Assembly: GCF_016862175.1 (NCBI RefSeq) | Contig: NZ_BOML01000021.1 | Coordinates: 62,001-126,000, forward strand | Reading direction: 5' to 3' | DNA: 64,000 bases | Source of the DNA: Paractinoplanes durhamensis | GTDB lineage: Bacteria; Actinomycetota; Actinomycetes; Mycobacteriales; Micromonosporaceae | In this document: positions 34,124 to 43,716 of the stretch, piece by piece | Position numbering within the stretch: position 1 is the first letter of the stretch | Layout of the letters: every line of letters begins with the position of its first letter | The notes under the pieces: generated by a model | What the model was told of the DNA's origin: nothing | The model's input: the letters and a program-made list of their open reading frames with translations, nothing else | Database searches by the model: none | Program-made: the position numbers and the translations under genes

Positions 34124-34136
34124 GGCCGCGACTATA
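34101..34136 (-). promoter_or_regulatory. Leaderless promoter with a palindrome in the first codons
   Basis: TATAGT (34136-34131) is a near-consensus -10 that ends 7 nt before ATG 34123. Directly after the ATG lies ATCGATGT/ACATCGAT (34101-34120), perfect 8-bp arms around 4 nt. As an operator it would span about +4 to +23 of the transcript and block elongation or initiation. Confidence 0.5.
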
Positions 34137-34162
34137 CCGGCAAATCCCATAGAATCACTAGG

Positions 34163-34840
34163 TTAAGCGGCCAGCGGCCGCAGCCCGTCCGCGGTCACCA
34201 GATAGGCGCCCGCCAACTCGGGCCCGGCGGCCAGACCGAGGACGGCGGCGCCCACCGACTCCGCCGTCGGCACCGTGCTCAACGCGGCCCGGTCGGCGCC
34301 GTACGCCGCGATCGCGACCTCGCCGATCGTGGTGTCCGGGGTGATGCCGGGCAGGATCGTCGTCATCGCGATGCCCAGGCCACTCGCCTCGGCCGCCGCG
34401 TAGGCGGTGATCAGCCGGACCGTCGCCTTCGCGCCCGCGTAACCGCCGCTGAGCGGTGATCCGCGCAGCGAGGCCGCACTGCCGAAGACGACGACCCGGG
34501 ATCCGGGTGCCAGCGGTACGCGCAGCGCCGCCCGCAGCCAGACGAAGGCGATCCGCACGTCCGCGTGCCAGTTCACCGAGAACGTCTGCCAGGTCTGCCC
34601 GGCCAGCGGGCCCATGCCCGGGACCGCCCCGGCCGTGATCACCAGGAGATCGGGCCGCCGGTCGGCCAGGACCTTGGCGGCGAGGTCCTCGTCGGTGGCA
34701 TCCCCCTGGACGCCGTCGGTGGTGGCCCGGGCCACCACGGTCACCTGCGCCCCGGCCGCGCGGGCCGCGTCGGCGACGCCGAGACCGAGGCCCCGGCTGC
34801 CGCCGACCACCACGACCGACTTCCCGGCTATTACTGTCAT
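34163..34840 (-). CDS. Short-chain dehydrogenase/reductase
   Basis: A 225-residue Rossmann enzyme. The cofactor motif is VVVVGGSRGLGLGVADAARA, and TAGAVPG matches the NNAG-like motif. The catalytic region SAASLRGSPLSGGYAGAKAT keeps a Ser, then Tyr-x-x-x-Lys. It uses NAD(P)H on an unknown carbonyl or alcohol. The start at 34840 has a very good GGAGGAAACG ribosome site; the four-codon longer form does not. It follows the sigma-factor gene by 22 bp in the same direction and may be co-transcribed with it. Confidence 0.92.
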   Translation of the reverse strand: MTVIAGKSVVVVGGSRGLGLGVADAARAAGAQVTVVARATTDGVQGDATDEDLAAKVLADRRPDLLVITAGAVPGMGPLAGQTWQTFSVNWHADVRIAFVWLRAALRVPLAPGSRVVVFGSAASLRGSPLSGGYAGAKATVRLITAYAAAEASGLGIAMTTILPGITPDTTIGEVAIAAYGADRAALSTVPTAESVGAAVLGLAAGPELAGAYLVTADGLRPLAA

Positions 34841-34862
34841 CGTTTCCTCCAAAGCGTCGGGT

Positions 34863-35840
34863 TCAGCTATGGAGATCCGATCCGGCTGCGAGATTCACCG
34901 GCTGCCCGAAGATTCCGAACAGCTCCGGCTGCAGGAAGATGTGGATCCGCCGGATGCCGCCGCGGTCCGGTTCGAGGACCTGCAGGGCGTGCGCCTCGCC
35001 GCCGGCGTACAGCGCATAGGTCGGCTGGCCGTTGGCGAGCGGGGTCACCGGCCGCATGGCGAACCGGCCCGGCTCCCGCAGGACGTGCGTGCCGAGGAAG
35101 CCGAGCACCGGGTCGCGGCCCGCGAACCAGGTGGCGTGCGGCGGCATCTCCAGGGTGACGTCCTCGCGCAGCACCGCGGCGAGCGCACCTACATCGGCCC
35201 GGGTGAACGCGTCCACGTATCGCCGCAATCGGGTTTGGGTTTCGGGGTTGCCGGGTTCGCTGATCTCGTCCGGGTCGGGCGCCTCCCGGGCGATCCGGTC
35301 CCGGGCGCGGCGCAGCGCACTGTTCACCGCGATCGTCGTGGTGCCGAGCGCCGCGGCCACCTCGCCGGCCGAGAAACCCGCGACGTCCCGCAGGAGCAGC
35401 GCCGCCCGCTGCGGGGCCGGCAGATGCTGCAGCGCGGCCACGAACGCCAGCCGCACCTGCGCCCGGGTGCCGGCCTCGTCGGCCGGGTCGATCGGCAGCG
35501 GCCCCAGCCAGCGGATCTCGGCGGGAGCCGGGCGCGCCGGGCGCTGCCAGTCCGGCTCGGCGCCGCCCAGCGCGGCCGGCAGGACCCGCCGTTCCAGGGA
35601 ACGCAGGCACACGTTGGTGGCGATCTGATAGAGCCAGGTCCGCACCGACGACCGATGCTCGAAGCGGTCGAAGCCGCGCCACGCGCGCAGGAATGCCTCC
35701 TGCACGGCGTCCTCGGCGTCCGGCGCCGACCCGAGCATCCGGTAGCAGTGCGCGAGCACCTCGCGCCGCAGCGGCCCGGCGACCGCCGCGAAATCCGTTC
35801 CGTTCACGTGGGTTGGACCCGCCGGACCGGCGGAACTCAC
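34863..35840 (-). CDS. ECF sigma factor with SnoaL-like C-terminal domain
   Basis: A 325-residue sigma factor. Region 2 reads HCYRMLGSAPDAEDAVQEAF, then SSVRTWLYQIATNVCLRSLE. Region 4 is LPAPQRAALLLRDVAGFSAG and AALGTTTIAVNSALRRAR. An extra C-terminal domain of about 120 residues (RRYVDAFTRADVGALAAVL, then PPHATWFAGRDPVLGFL) has the NTF2/SnoaL fold, which in related ECF groups modulates activity in place of a separate anti-sigma factor. The start is GTG 35840 with no strong ribosome site. The SDR downstream is a likely target or partner. No anti-sigma gene adjoins. Confidence 0.93.
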   Translation of the reverse strand: MSSAGPAGPTHVNGTDFAAVAGPLRREVLAHCYRMLGSAPDAEDAVQEAFLRAWRGFDRFEHRSSVRTWLYQIATNVCLRSLERRVLPAALGGAEPDWQRPARPAPAEIRWLGPLPIDPADEAGTRAQVRLAFVAALQHLPAPQRAALLLRDVAGFSAGEVAAALGTTTIAVNSALRRARDRIAREAPDPDEISEPGNPETQTRLRRYVDAFTRADVGALAAVLREDVTLEMPPHATWFAGRDPVLGFLGTHVLREPGRFAMRPVTPLANGQPTYALYAGGEAHALQVLEPDRGGIRRIHIFLQPELFGIFGQPVNLAAGSDLHS

Positions 35841-35947
35841 CGGCCCGGCAGTGAACTTTTTTCAACGTGGCGAGGGCGGCAGCGCCCGGCGCCGATCATC
35901 GTGCCGGAACCGCAGGCCCGTTGCCAGGTTGACAAAGGTTCATCTTT

Positions 35948-37903
35948 TTAGGTGGCCGGCAGGATCAGGACCTGGCCGGGGATGATCCGGTCGGGGTTGG
36001 TGAGGATGGCCCGGTTCAGCGCGAAGATCTCCGGCCAGCGGGCGGCCGCGCCGAGTCGCGCGGCGGCGATGCCGCTGAGGGTGTCGCCGCGCTGGACGGT
36101 GTACAGCCGCGGGATGCTGCCGACCGGCTGCTTCGGCGGCAGGACGAAGACCTGGCCGGGGAAGATGCGGTCGGGGTTGCGGATGACGGCCTGGTTGAGC
36201 GCGTAGATCTGCGGCCACCGGTTGGCGGCGCCGAGCCGGGTGGCGGCGATGCTGCTGAGCGTGTCGCCGGCGGTCACCGTGTAGGTCACCGGGGCCTGGG
36301 TGGTCGGCAGCACGCCGGCCAGCCGCAGGATGTCGGCGAGCTCGAAGCTGCCGGGCTTCGCGGCCGGCAGCGACGGCGTCCAGCCCGGTTGCGCCAGGAT
36401 CGAGTCGGCGCTGCGCCGCACCAGGCCGACCAGGACCTCGGCGACCAGCGTGCTGCCGACCGGGCCGAGGTGCGCGCCGTGGTGGAAATGCCTCGCCTCG
36501 GCGAGGACGTAGAACCACAGTGGCGTACGGAACTGGAAGCCGCCCGCCTCGATCGCGATGCGCTGCTCGGCGCTCGTCGCGGCGGCCAGCACGTCGTCCT
36601 TGGTCAGCACCGGCACGCCGAGGTGCTCGGCGACCGCCTGCCCGGTCGGCAGCCGCAGCCGGTAGCCGCGCAGCAGGTTGCGCACCGCCAACCGGGCCGC
36701 CAGGTCGGGCGTCTCGGTGTCGCCGGTCAGCGTCTTCAGCGCGAACAGCGCCCGGAACTCGTTGTCCTTGAACGTGGCCAGGCTCGGGTCGAGCCGCCGG
36801 GTCTTCATGACCGCCGGGCCGTCGCCGATGATGTCGCCCCACTGGATGATCCAGTTTTCCGGGAGCGTGTCGAAGCTGCCGAGCTGGCCGCTGAGCGCGG
36901 TGAAGGTGAACAGCAGCTCCAGCGTCGCCGGGATGCCGCCGCCGGTGTTGAAGTTGCTGTTGAAGTCGTACGCCGTACGCACCATCGAGTGGCCGAACCG
37001 GTAACCCGCCACCGAGAACTCCAGCGGCATGAAGGACGGCTCGGACAGCGGGTCGAACCAGCGGTTCCCGTTGGCCACCACGTCGTCCACGATCGCCGGG
37101 TCGGCGACCCGCTTGAGGTAGTCGTGCACCACCACGTGCTGGTAGTGCTGGCGCAGCACCCGGCGCGCCCCGGCGAACGACAGCCCCTGCTCGACCAGCG
37201 CGTTGTGCGCCCGCAGGAACGCCACGTGCAGCTGCGAGATGATCAGATTCTCGTCGTTGCGCGGGTCGCCGATCACCGCGGCCCGGTCGTGCTCGATGTT
37301 GCCCTCGTCGCGCGGCTCGCGCGGCAGGTCGAGGAAGTCGTCGGCGCCGGTGCCGGGCGGCCGGGCGAACGGCGGGTTCGGGTTGCCCAGCAGGGTGACC
37401 CGGCCGAGCTGCATCCGGTCGCCGTTCGCCGGGTCGTGCGGGGCCGGCAGGCCGTAGACGCTGTCCAGGTCGAGCGTGGGCGTGCGGTGGTTGAGCAGGG
37501 CGTTGCGGATGGCGGCCAGGGTGAGCGGGGTCATCGCCGGGTCGAGCAGCTGGGCCATCGTGGCCGAGCCGAAGCCCTGCTGGATCTCCAGGGTGATGTC
37601 GTGATCGACGAACTGCCCGAAGTACGTGTACGCCGCCGGGATCGTGCTGTCGTCGCCGGCCGCGTCGGTGTCCACCATGGTCGAGCCGAGGTTCTTGAGC
37701 AGCTCCGGCGTGCCGGCGGCGGCCGGCAGCAGGTTGGCCTCGTCGTCCTGCAGATCGGGGAAGAGGAAGTCGAAGCTCTGCCCGTCCACCGAGCGGGCCA
37801 GCGCGAACCCGGCCGCTGCTTCGGCGCCGGCCGCGGCGAGACCCGACTCGGCCTTTCTGAGGTCGTTCTCCGTGATTGATCGTCCGTGCCCGAGACGCGG
37901 CAT
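35948..37903 (-). CDS. Animal-type haem peroxidase with two C-terminal LysM domains
   Basis: A 651-residue protein. The peroxidase part (about 1-520) contains YFGQFVDHDIT with the distal His, LRQHYQHVVVHDYL and EFSVAGYRFGHSMVR with the proximal His, as in the peroxinectin/cyclooxygenase superfamily. Two LysM repeats follow, beginning YTVTAGDTLSSIAATRLGAA and YTVQRGDTLSGIAAARLGAA, each ending in a PGQVxxLP strand. LysM binds peptidoglycan or chitin, so the enzyme may be held at cell walls. No signal peptide is visible at the ATG start, so export is unexplained. A GGGGGTGG ribosome site precedes it. The substrate is unknown; halide or phenol oxidation is possible. Confidence 0.93.
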   Translation of the reverse strand: MPRLGHGRSITENDLRKAESGLAAAGAEAAAGFALARSVDGQSFDFLFPDLQDDEANLLPAAAGTPELLKNLGSTMVDTDAAGDDSTIPAAYTYFGQFVDHDITLEIQQGFGSATMAQLLDPAMTPLTLAAIRNALLNHRTPTLDLDSVYGLPAPHDPANGDRMQLGRVTLLGNPNPPFARPPGTGADDFLDLPREPRDEGNIEHDRAAVIGDPRNDENLIISQLHVAFLRAHNALVEQGLSFAGARRVLRQHYQHVVVHDYLKRVADPAIVDDVVANGNRWFDPLSEPSFMPLEFSVAGYRFGHSMVRTAYDFNSNFNTGGGIPATLELLFTFTALSGQLGSFDTLPENWIIQWGDIIGDGPAVMKTRRLDPSLATFKDNEFRALFALKTLTGDTETPDLAARLAVRNLLRGYRLRLPTGQAVAEHLGVPVLTKDDVLAAATSAEQRIAIEAGGFQFRTPLWFYVLAEARHFHHGAHLGPVGSTLVAEVLVGLVRRSADSILAQPGWTPSLPAAKPGSFELADILRLAGVLPTTQAPVTYTVTAGDTLSSIAATRLGAANRWPQIYALNQAVIRNPDRIFPGQVFVLPPKQPVGSIPRLYTVQRGDTLSGIAAARLGAAARWPEIFALNRAILTNPDRIIPGQVLILPAT

Positions 37904-38019
37904 GGTCCACCCCCGTTGGTTTCCGAATGCCGGTGACGATACGTAGTCAACTCGTGTCCGGCAGGCAGGAAACCGACAGCGCGACCGCGAACTGACGCGA
38001 CTGCGGTCGGCCGATCACG

Positions 38020-38640
38020 TCAGCCGACGTGCTTGTCGAACCATTGCCGCAGCGGGCGGCTGGTCCGGAAGAGGGTGACGATGCGGTCCTTCGCGGCCGC
38101 GGTGCCGAGCCAGGCGGCCGGCGGCCACTCCTGCCACGTGGTCAGCCCCTTGTGCCGCAGCAGTTCCACCCGCGGATGATCCTTCGGGATGCCCCGGGGT
38201 GCCGTCTTCAGGCTGCCGTGGCCGTGGACCGTGACGCCGGCCCGCTCGATCTCGGCGATCAGCGCGACGAGATCGGGGCCGGTCCGCGGGTCGGCCACCA
38301 CCCGGCGGTAGCGCTCCAGCTGCTCGGGCGACATCTGGTACATGCCGCAGCCCGCGGCCAGGCCGTCGCCGGACAGCTGGACATAGCCGCCGAACGAGAG
38401 CCAACCCCCGAGATGATTTTTGTACGGCGTCTTGTCCCTGCTGAACCGCACGTCCCGGTACGGCCGGAAGATCTTGCCCGGCCCGAATTCCGGCTCCAGC
38501 TCGGCGAGCAACTCGGCCATCGGCCCGCGCACCTGCTCCTCGTAGAAGGGCTGGTGCGCGGTCCAGTAGGTCTTCGAGTTGTCGGCGACGAGCCCGTCGT
38601 AGAACTCCAGTGCTTCGCTCGGCCACCCTCGGAACGTCAC
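38020..38640 (-). CDS. DUF2461 (TIGR02453) family protein
   Basis: A 206-residue protein of the uncharacterised DUF2461 family. Signature stretches are ALEFYDGLVADNSKTYWTAH, KIFRPYRDVRFSRDKTPYKN and the later YQMSPEQLERYR. No catalytic role is established. The start is GTG 38640. TAACCT (minus strand, 38653-38648) lies 7 nt before it and overlaps the stop codon of the upstream GH76 gene, so the gene is probably leaderless with its own promoter. Confidence 0.93.
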   Translation of the reverse strand: MTFRGWPSEALEFYDGLVADNSKTYWTAHQPFYEEQVRGPMAELLAELEPEFGPGKIFRPYRDVRFSRDKTPYKNHLGGWLSFGGYVQLSGDGLAAGCGMYQMSPEQLERYRRVVADPRTGPDLVALIAEIERAGVTVHGHGSLKTAPRGIPKDHPRVELLRHKGLTTWQEWPPAAWLGTAAAKDRIVTLFRTSRPLRQWFDKHVG

Positions 38641-38650
38641 GCGGAGTAGG

Positions 38651-40075
38651 TTACGGCGCGGCGTTGAGCAAATCGAGAGCACTGTGCTGACAGCTGTGAT
38701 TGGTGCCGCGGAACACCCCGGCCCAGTGCGACCCGTACGCATCGAGGGTGTCCCGGTCGTTGGCGTACGCGCTGTCGGCGTTGCGCTGCAGGTAGGCGCT
38801 GTAGGCGCCGCCGGTCGCCGAGTTGAGCACGCCCAGCCCGCGGATCGCCGCCCCCTTGAACGACACCCCGTCACCACTGCACGCGTCCGGCTCGTTCGGC
38901 TCACGCAGGATGCCGCCGGGGGAGAGGTAGCCGCTGGTGGTCATCGCGTCGCCGATCCGGCGGGCGGTCGTGATCAACCCGCCGTCCCCGGTCAGCCGAT
39001 TGAGCTCCACCAAAGCATTGATCAACACCCCTTGGTTGTACGTCCATGTCACGTCACCGTTGTTCTTGCAGGTGCTCAGGTTGACGCCGTCGTTGACGAG
39101 ATTCGAGCCGTTGAGCATCCCGGTGCCCTGGAACCAGGACCAGTCGGCCAGGGCCCGCTGCCGATAGACCGTGTCACCCGCGATGCGCCGGCTGAGCGCG
39201 GCGTTGAGCTGGATGAACAGGCTGTTCGGGATGGCGTTCTTGGCCGTCCGGGCGGTGTTCCACCAGACCCCGCCACCACACGTGGTGTCCCAGTAGCTGT
39301 ACATCCAGTCGGCGTCGGCGCGGGCGGTGTTCAGGTAGCGGCTGTCGCCGGTCAGGTCGTAGGCGGCCACCCAGGCCAGGCCCCACCAGCCGGTGTCGTC
39401 CAGGTATTCGTTGCGGAACTGCCCCGACCTCGCGGTGACCTGCTTGTCGTAGGTGCTCGCCACGGCGTACCGGTAGCTGTTCATGCCGCTGCGCCGGATG
39501 TTGTCGATGATGGCGGTGAGCGCGTTGGCGCCGGTCCACCAGCCGTTGGTGTCGAACAGGCCGGTGCCGCGGTCGAACCGCATCATCAGCGCGGTGGCGG
39601 CCGCGGTGCGCCGGTCCCACGCGTTCCAGTTGCTCCGGGTCCAGGCGGTGCAGGTGATCTCGGGCCGGTCGCCGGCCTTGCCGCAGGCGCGCAGCGCGCC
39701 GACCCCGTTGCTGCCCCAGTCGTCGACGTTGAACTGGCCGGTCCGCCAGCCACCGGAGCCGCTCGGAACGGTGGTGTCGCCGAGCTTCGAGCCGTCCGCC
39801 CAGCTCCGGCCGCCGTCGAAGGACCGGTCCAGCCACACCTCGTCGCCGGCCTGCCCGTTCTCGATCGAGGCCCAGGCCATCGCGTCGACGTCGTTGACGT
39901 GCACCTTGACGACCCGGCCGTAGATGCTGCCGGTCACCGGGGTCCGGTCGGCGGTCGCGAGGCCGGCGTCCCGGCCGTCGCAGTAGCGGTTGCAGACGGC
40001 GGCCGATGCGGCTTGGACTGACGTGAAAAGGGTCGCGGCCGTAACCAGGGCGGCGGCACCGGCGCTGAGCTTCAT
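38651..40075 (-). CDS. Secreted GH76 family alpha-1,6-mannanase
   Basis: A 474-residue exported protein. A signal peptide (about 1-26, ending ASA) precedes a small Cys-containing region with RYCDGRDAGLA. The (alpha/alpha)6 barrel follows, with the GH76 catalytic pair in EYLDDTGWWGLAWVAAYDLT. Other typical parts are CGGGVWWNTARTAKNAIPNS and TYNQGVLINALVELNRLTG. The enzyme would cut alpha-1,6-mannan backbones of fungal or mycobacterial polymers. No Shine-Dalgarno is evident before the ATG; a TAACA/TGTTA operator-like repeat lies just upstream. It pairs functionally with the GH92 exo-mannosidase at 5.3 kb. Confidence 0.94.
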   Translation of the reverse strand: MKLSAGAAALVTAATLFTSVQAASAAVCNRYCDGRDAGLATADRTPVTGSIYGRVVKVHVNDVDAMAWASIENGQAGDEVWLDRSFDGGRSWADGSKLGDTTVPSGSGGWRTGQFNVDDWGSNGVGALRACGKAGDRPEITCTAWTRSNWNAWDRRTAAATALMMRFDRGTGLFDTNGWWTGANALTAIIDNIRRSGMNSYRYAVASTYDKQVTARSGQFRNEYLDDTGWWGLAWVAAYDLTGDSRYLNTARADADWMYSYWDTTCGGGVWWNTARTAKNAIPNSLFIQLNAALSRRIAGDTVYRQRALADWSWFQGTGMLNGSNLVNDGVNLSTCKNNGDVTWTYNQGVLINALVELNRLTGDGGLITTARRIGDAMTTSGYLSPGGILREPNEPDACSGDGVSFKGAAIRGLGVLNSATGGAYSAYLQRNADSAYANDRDTLDAYGSHWAGVFRGTNHSCQHSALDLLNAAP

Positions 40076-40080
40076 AAAGT

Positions 40081-40094
40081 TAACAAAGCTGTTA
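40081..40094. promoter_or_regulatory. Operator-like inverted repeat before the GH76 gene
   Basis: TAACA and TGTTA are perfect 5-bp arms around AAGC, 6 bp upstream of the GH76 start codon. At this distance a repressor would cover the transcription or translation start. The site differs from the GACATCGTTGTC boxes of the GH92 gene. Confidence 0.4.
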
Positions 40095-40117
40095 GATCGC
40101 CGTACGTCAATGGAAAG

Positions 40118-40151
40118 CCTCGGGGGCCGCCCCTTCGGGCAGCCCCCGAGG
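40118..40151. terminator. Strong hairpin between divergent genes
   Basis: CCTCGGGGGC (40118-40127) pairs with GCCCCCGAGG (40142-40151), with an inner CGCCC/GGGC(A)G stem capped by CTTC. No annotated gene ends here: GH76 starts on the left and the DUF6188 gene on the right. It may end an unannotated short transcript. Confidence 0.5.
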
Positions 40152-40200
40152 TCTACTCAGTCGCCCTGAACCTACTCGGATCGATCGATACGGCTGGCTT

Positions 40201-40240
40201 CGGAGAATCTCCGGCTTTTAAGGCCCTGTTATGAAAGCCG
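40201..40240 (+). promoter_or_regulatory. Overlapping hairpins upstream of the DUF6188 gene
   Basis: CGGAGA/TCTCCG (40201-40213) is followed by GCTTTT, a small intrinsic-terminator-like element. Its right part, CGGCTTT (40212-40218), can also pair with AAAGCCG (40234-40240). The two pairings exclude each other, as in attenuators. No ligand or leader ORF was recognised. Confidence 0.35.
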
Positions 40241-40289
40241 AGGTTACGGTCCTGGCAGTCAGTGATCCGACAACCCGATCGAGGTACCA

Positions 40290-40691
40290 ATGGGGTCCGT
40301 CATGACCGATGCACGCCCGCGGCCCGCGCTTCCACTCGACCTGCTGATCGAGCGCAAGCTCGACTACGTACGGCTCGACGACGCGATCGTCCTGAGCCTT
40401 TCCGGCGGCGGCCAGGTCCTGATCGAGACCTGCGCGCAGCTCACCGGCCCGCACGGCCGGTTCCTGGTCGAACCGGGAGTGGCCACGTCGGACATCGTCG
40501 CGACGCTGCTCGGCGACCTGGTCCGCGACGCGCGGGTCAGCGACACCGGCGATCTGCGGATCACCTTCGACAGCGGCTCGGAGCTGCTGGTCGAGGCCGA
40601 CCCCGAGGTCGAGTCGTGGGCGTTCGTCGGCCCGGACGGCCTGCTGGTCGTCTGCCTGGCCGGCGGCGAACTGGCCCGCTGGCAGCGCTAG
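40290..40691 (+). CDS. DUF6188-like protein
   Basis: A 133-residue soluble protein. The stretch LRITFDSGSELLVEADPEVE then SWAFVGPDGLLVVCLAGGEL resembles the uncharacterised DUF6188 group, some members of which are found near toxin or immunity genes; no toxin is seen here. The start at 40290 has a GAGGT ribosome site; ATG 40302 is an alternative. Its TAG overlaps the stop of a convergent small gene. No function is inferred. Confidence 0.8.
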   Translation: MGSVMTDARPRPALPLDLLIERKLDYVRLDDAIVLSLSGGGQVLIETCAQLTGPHGRFLVEPGVATSDIVATLLGDLVRDARVSDTGDLRITFDSGSELLVEADPEVESWAFVGPDGLLVVCLAGGELARWQR

Positions 40692-40894
40692 CGGCTGTTG
40701 AGGAAGCCCAGCACGACCGCCGTCCACCAGCCCAGCTGGGAGAGGGCGGTCGCGGCGACCGACCGGGCGAGCAGCGCGGCCGACGGGTGCGGCCGGGGCG
40801 CGACCGCCACCACCGCGATCCAGCACAGCACGACGGCCGCCCCGCGCCCGACCGGCAGCGCGTGGCGCCGGTGCTGCCCGACGTGATTGACCAC
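40688..40894 (-). CDS. Small membrane protein, hypothetical
   Basis: A 68-residue protein with two hydrophobic stretches, GAAVVLCWIAVVAVA and LSQLGWWTAVVLGFL. The start is GTG with no visible ribosome site, so the call is weaker than for its neighbours. The stop overlaps the convergent DUF6188 gene stop by 3 bp. No domain was recognised. Confidence 0.5.
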   Translation of the reverse strand: MVNHVGQHRRHALPVGRGAAVVLCWIAVVAVAPRPHPSAALLARSVAATALSQLGWWTAVVLGFLNSR

Positions 40895-40940
40895 GAAGGG
40901 GAGACGGCCGGGTGGCCCCCGGACAACACAAATTCAGCGC

Positions 40941-40980
40941 GGACGAGCCCGGCCGGTGCAGAAACCGGCCGGGCTCGTCC
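40941..40980. terminator. katG terminator
   Basis: A perfect 17-bp stem (40941-40957 with 40964-40980; arms begin GGACGAGCCC and ACCGGCCGGG) around the loop GCAGAA lies 15 bp beyond the katG stop codon. It can act in both directions and also insulates the small convergent-side gene. Confidence 0.85.
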
Positions 40981-40995
40981 GTGCTGTCGCAGAGA

Positions 40996-43679
<2,684 letters not shown>

Positions 43680-43685
43680 CCGACG

Positions 43686-43715
43686 AACATAGGCCCTTGT
43701 CTGGAATGAATCAAG
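43686..43715 (-). promoter_or_regulatory. Leaderless furA-katG promoter with FurA-box-like repeat
   Basis: On the minus strand, TTGATT (43714-43709), a 17-nt spacer and TATGTT (43691-43686) form a near-consensus promoter ending 6 nt before the GTG. The arms CTTGA/ACAAG (43715-43711 and 43700-43696) make an imperfect inverted repeat over the -35 and spacer, where FurA is expected to bind. Confidence 0.7.
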
Positions 43716-43716
43716 T

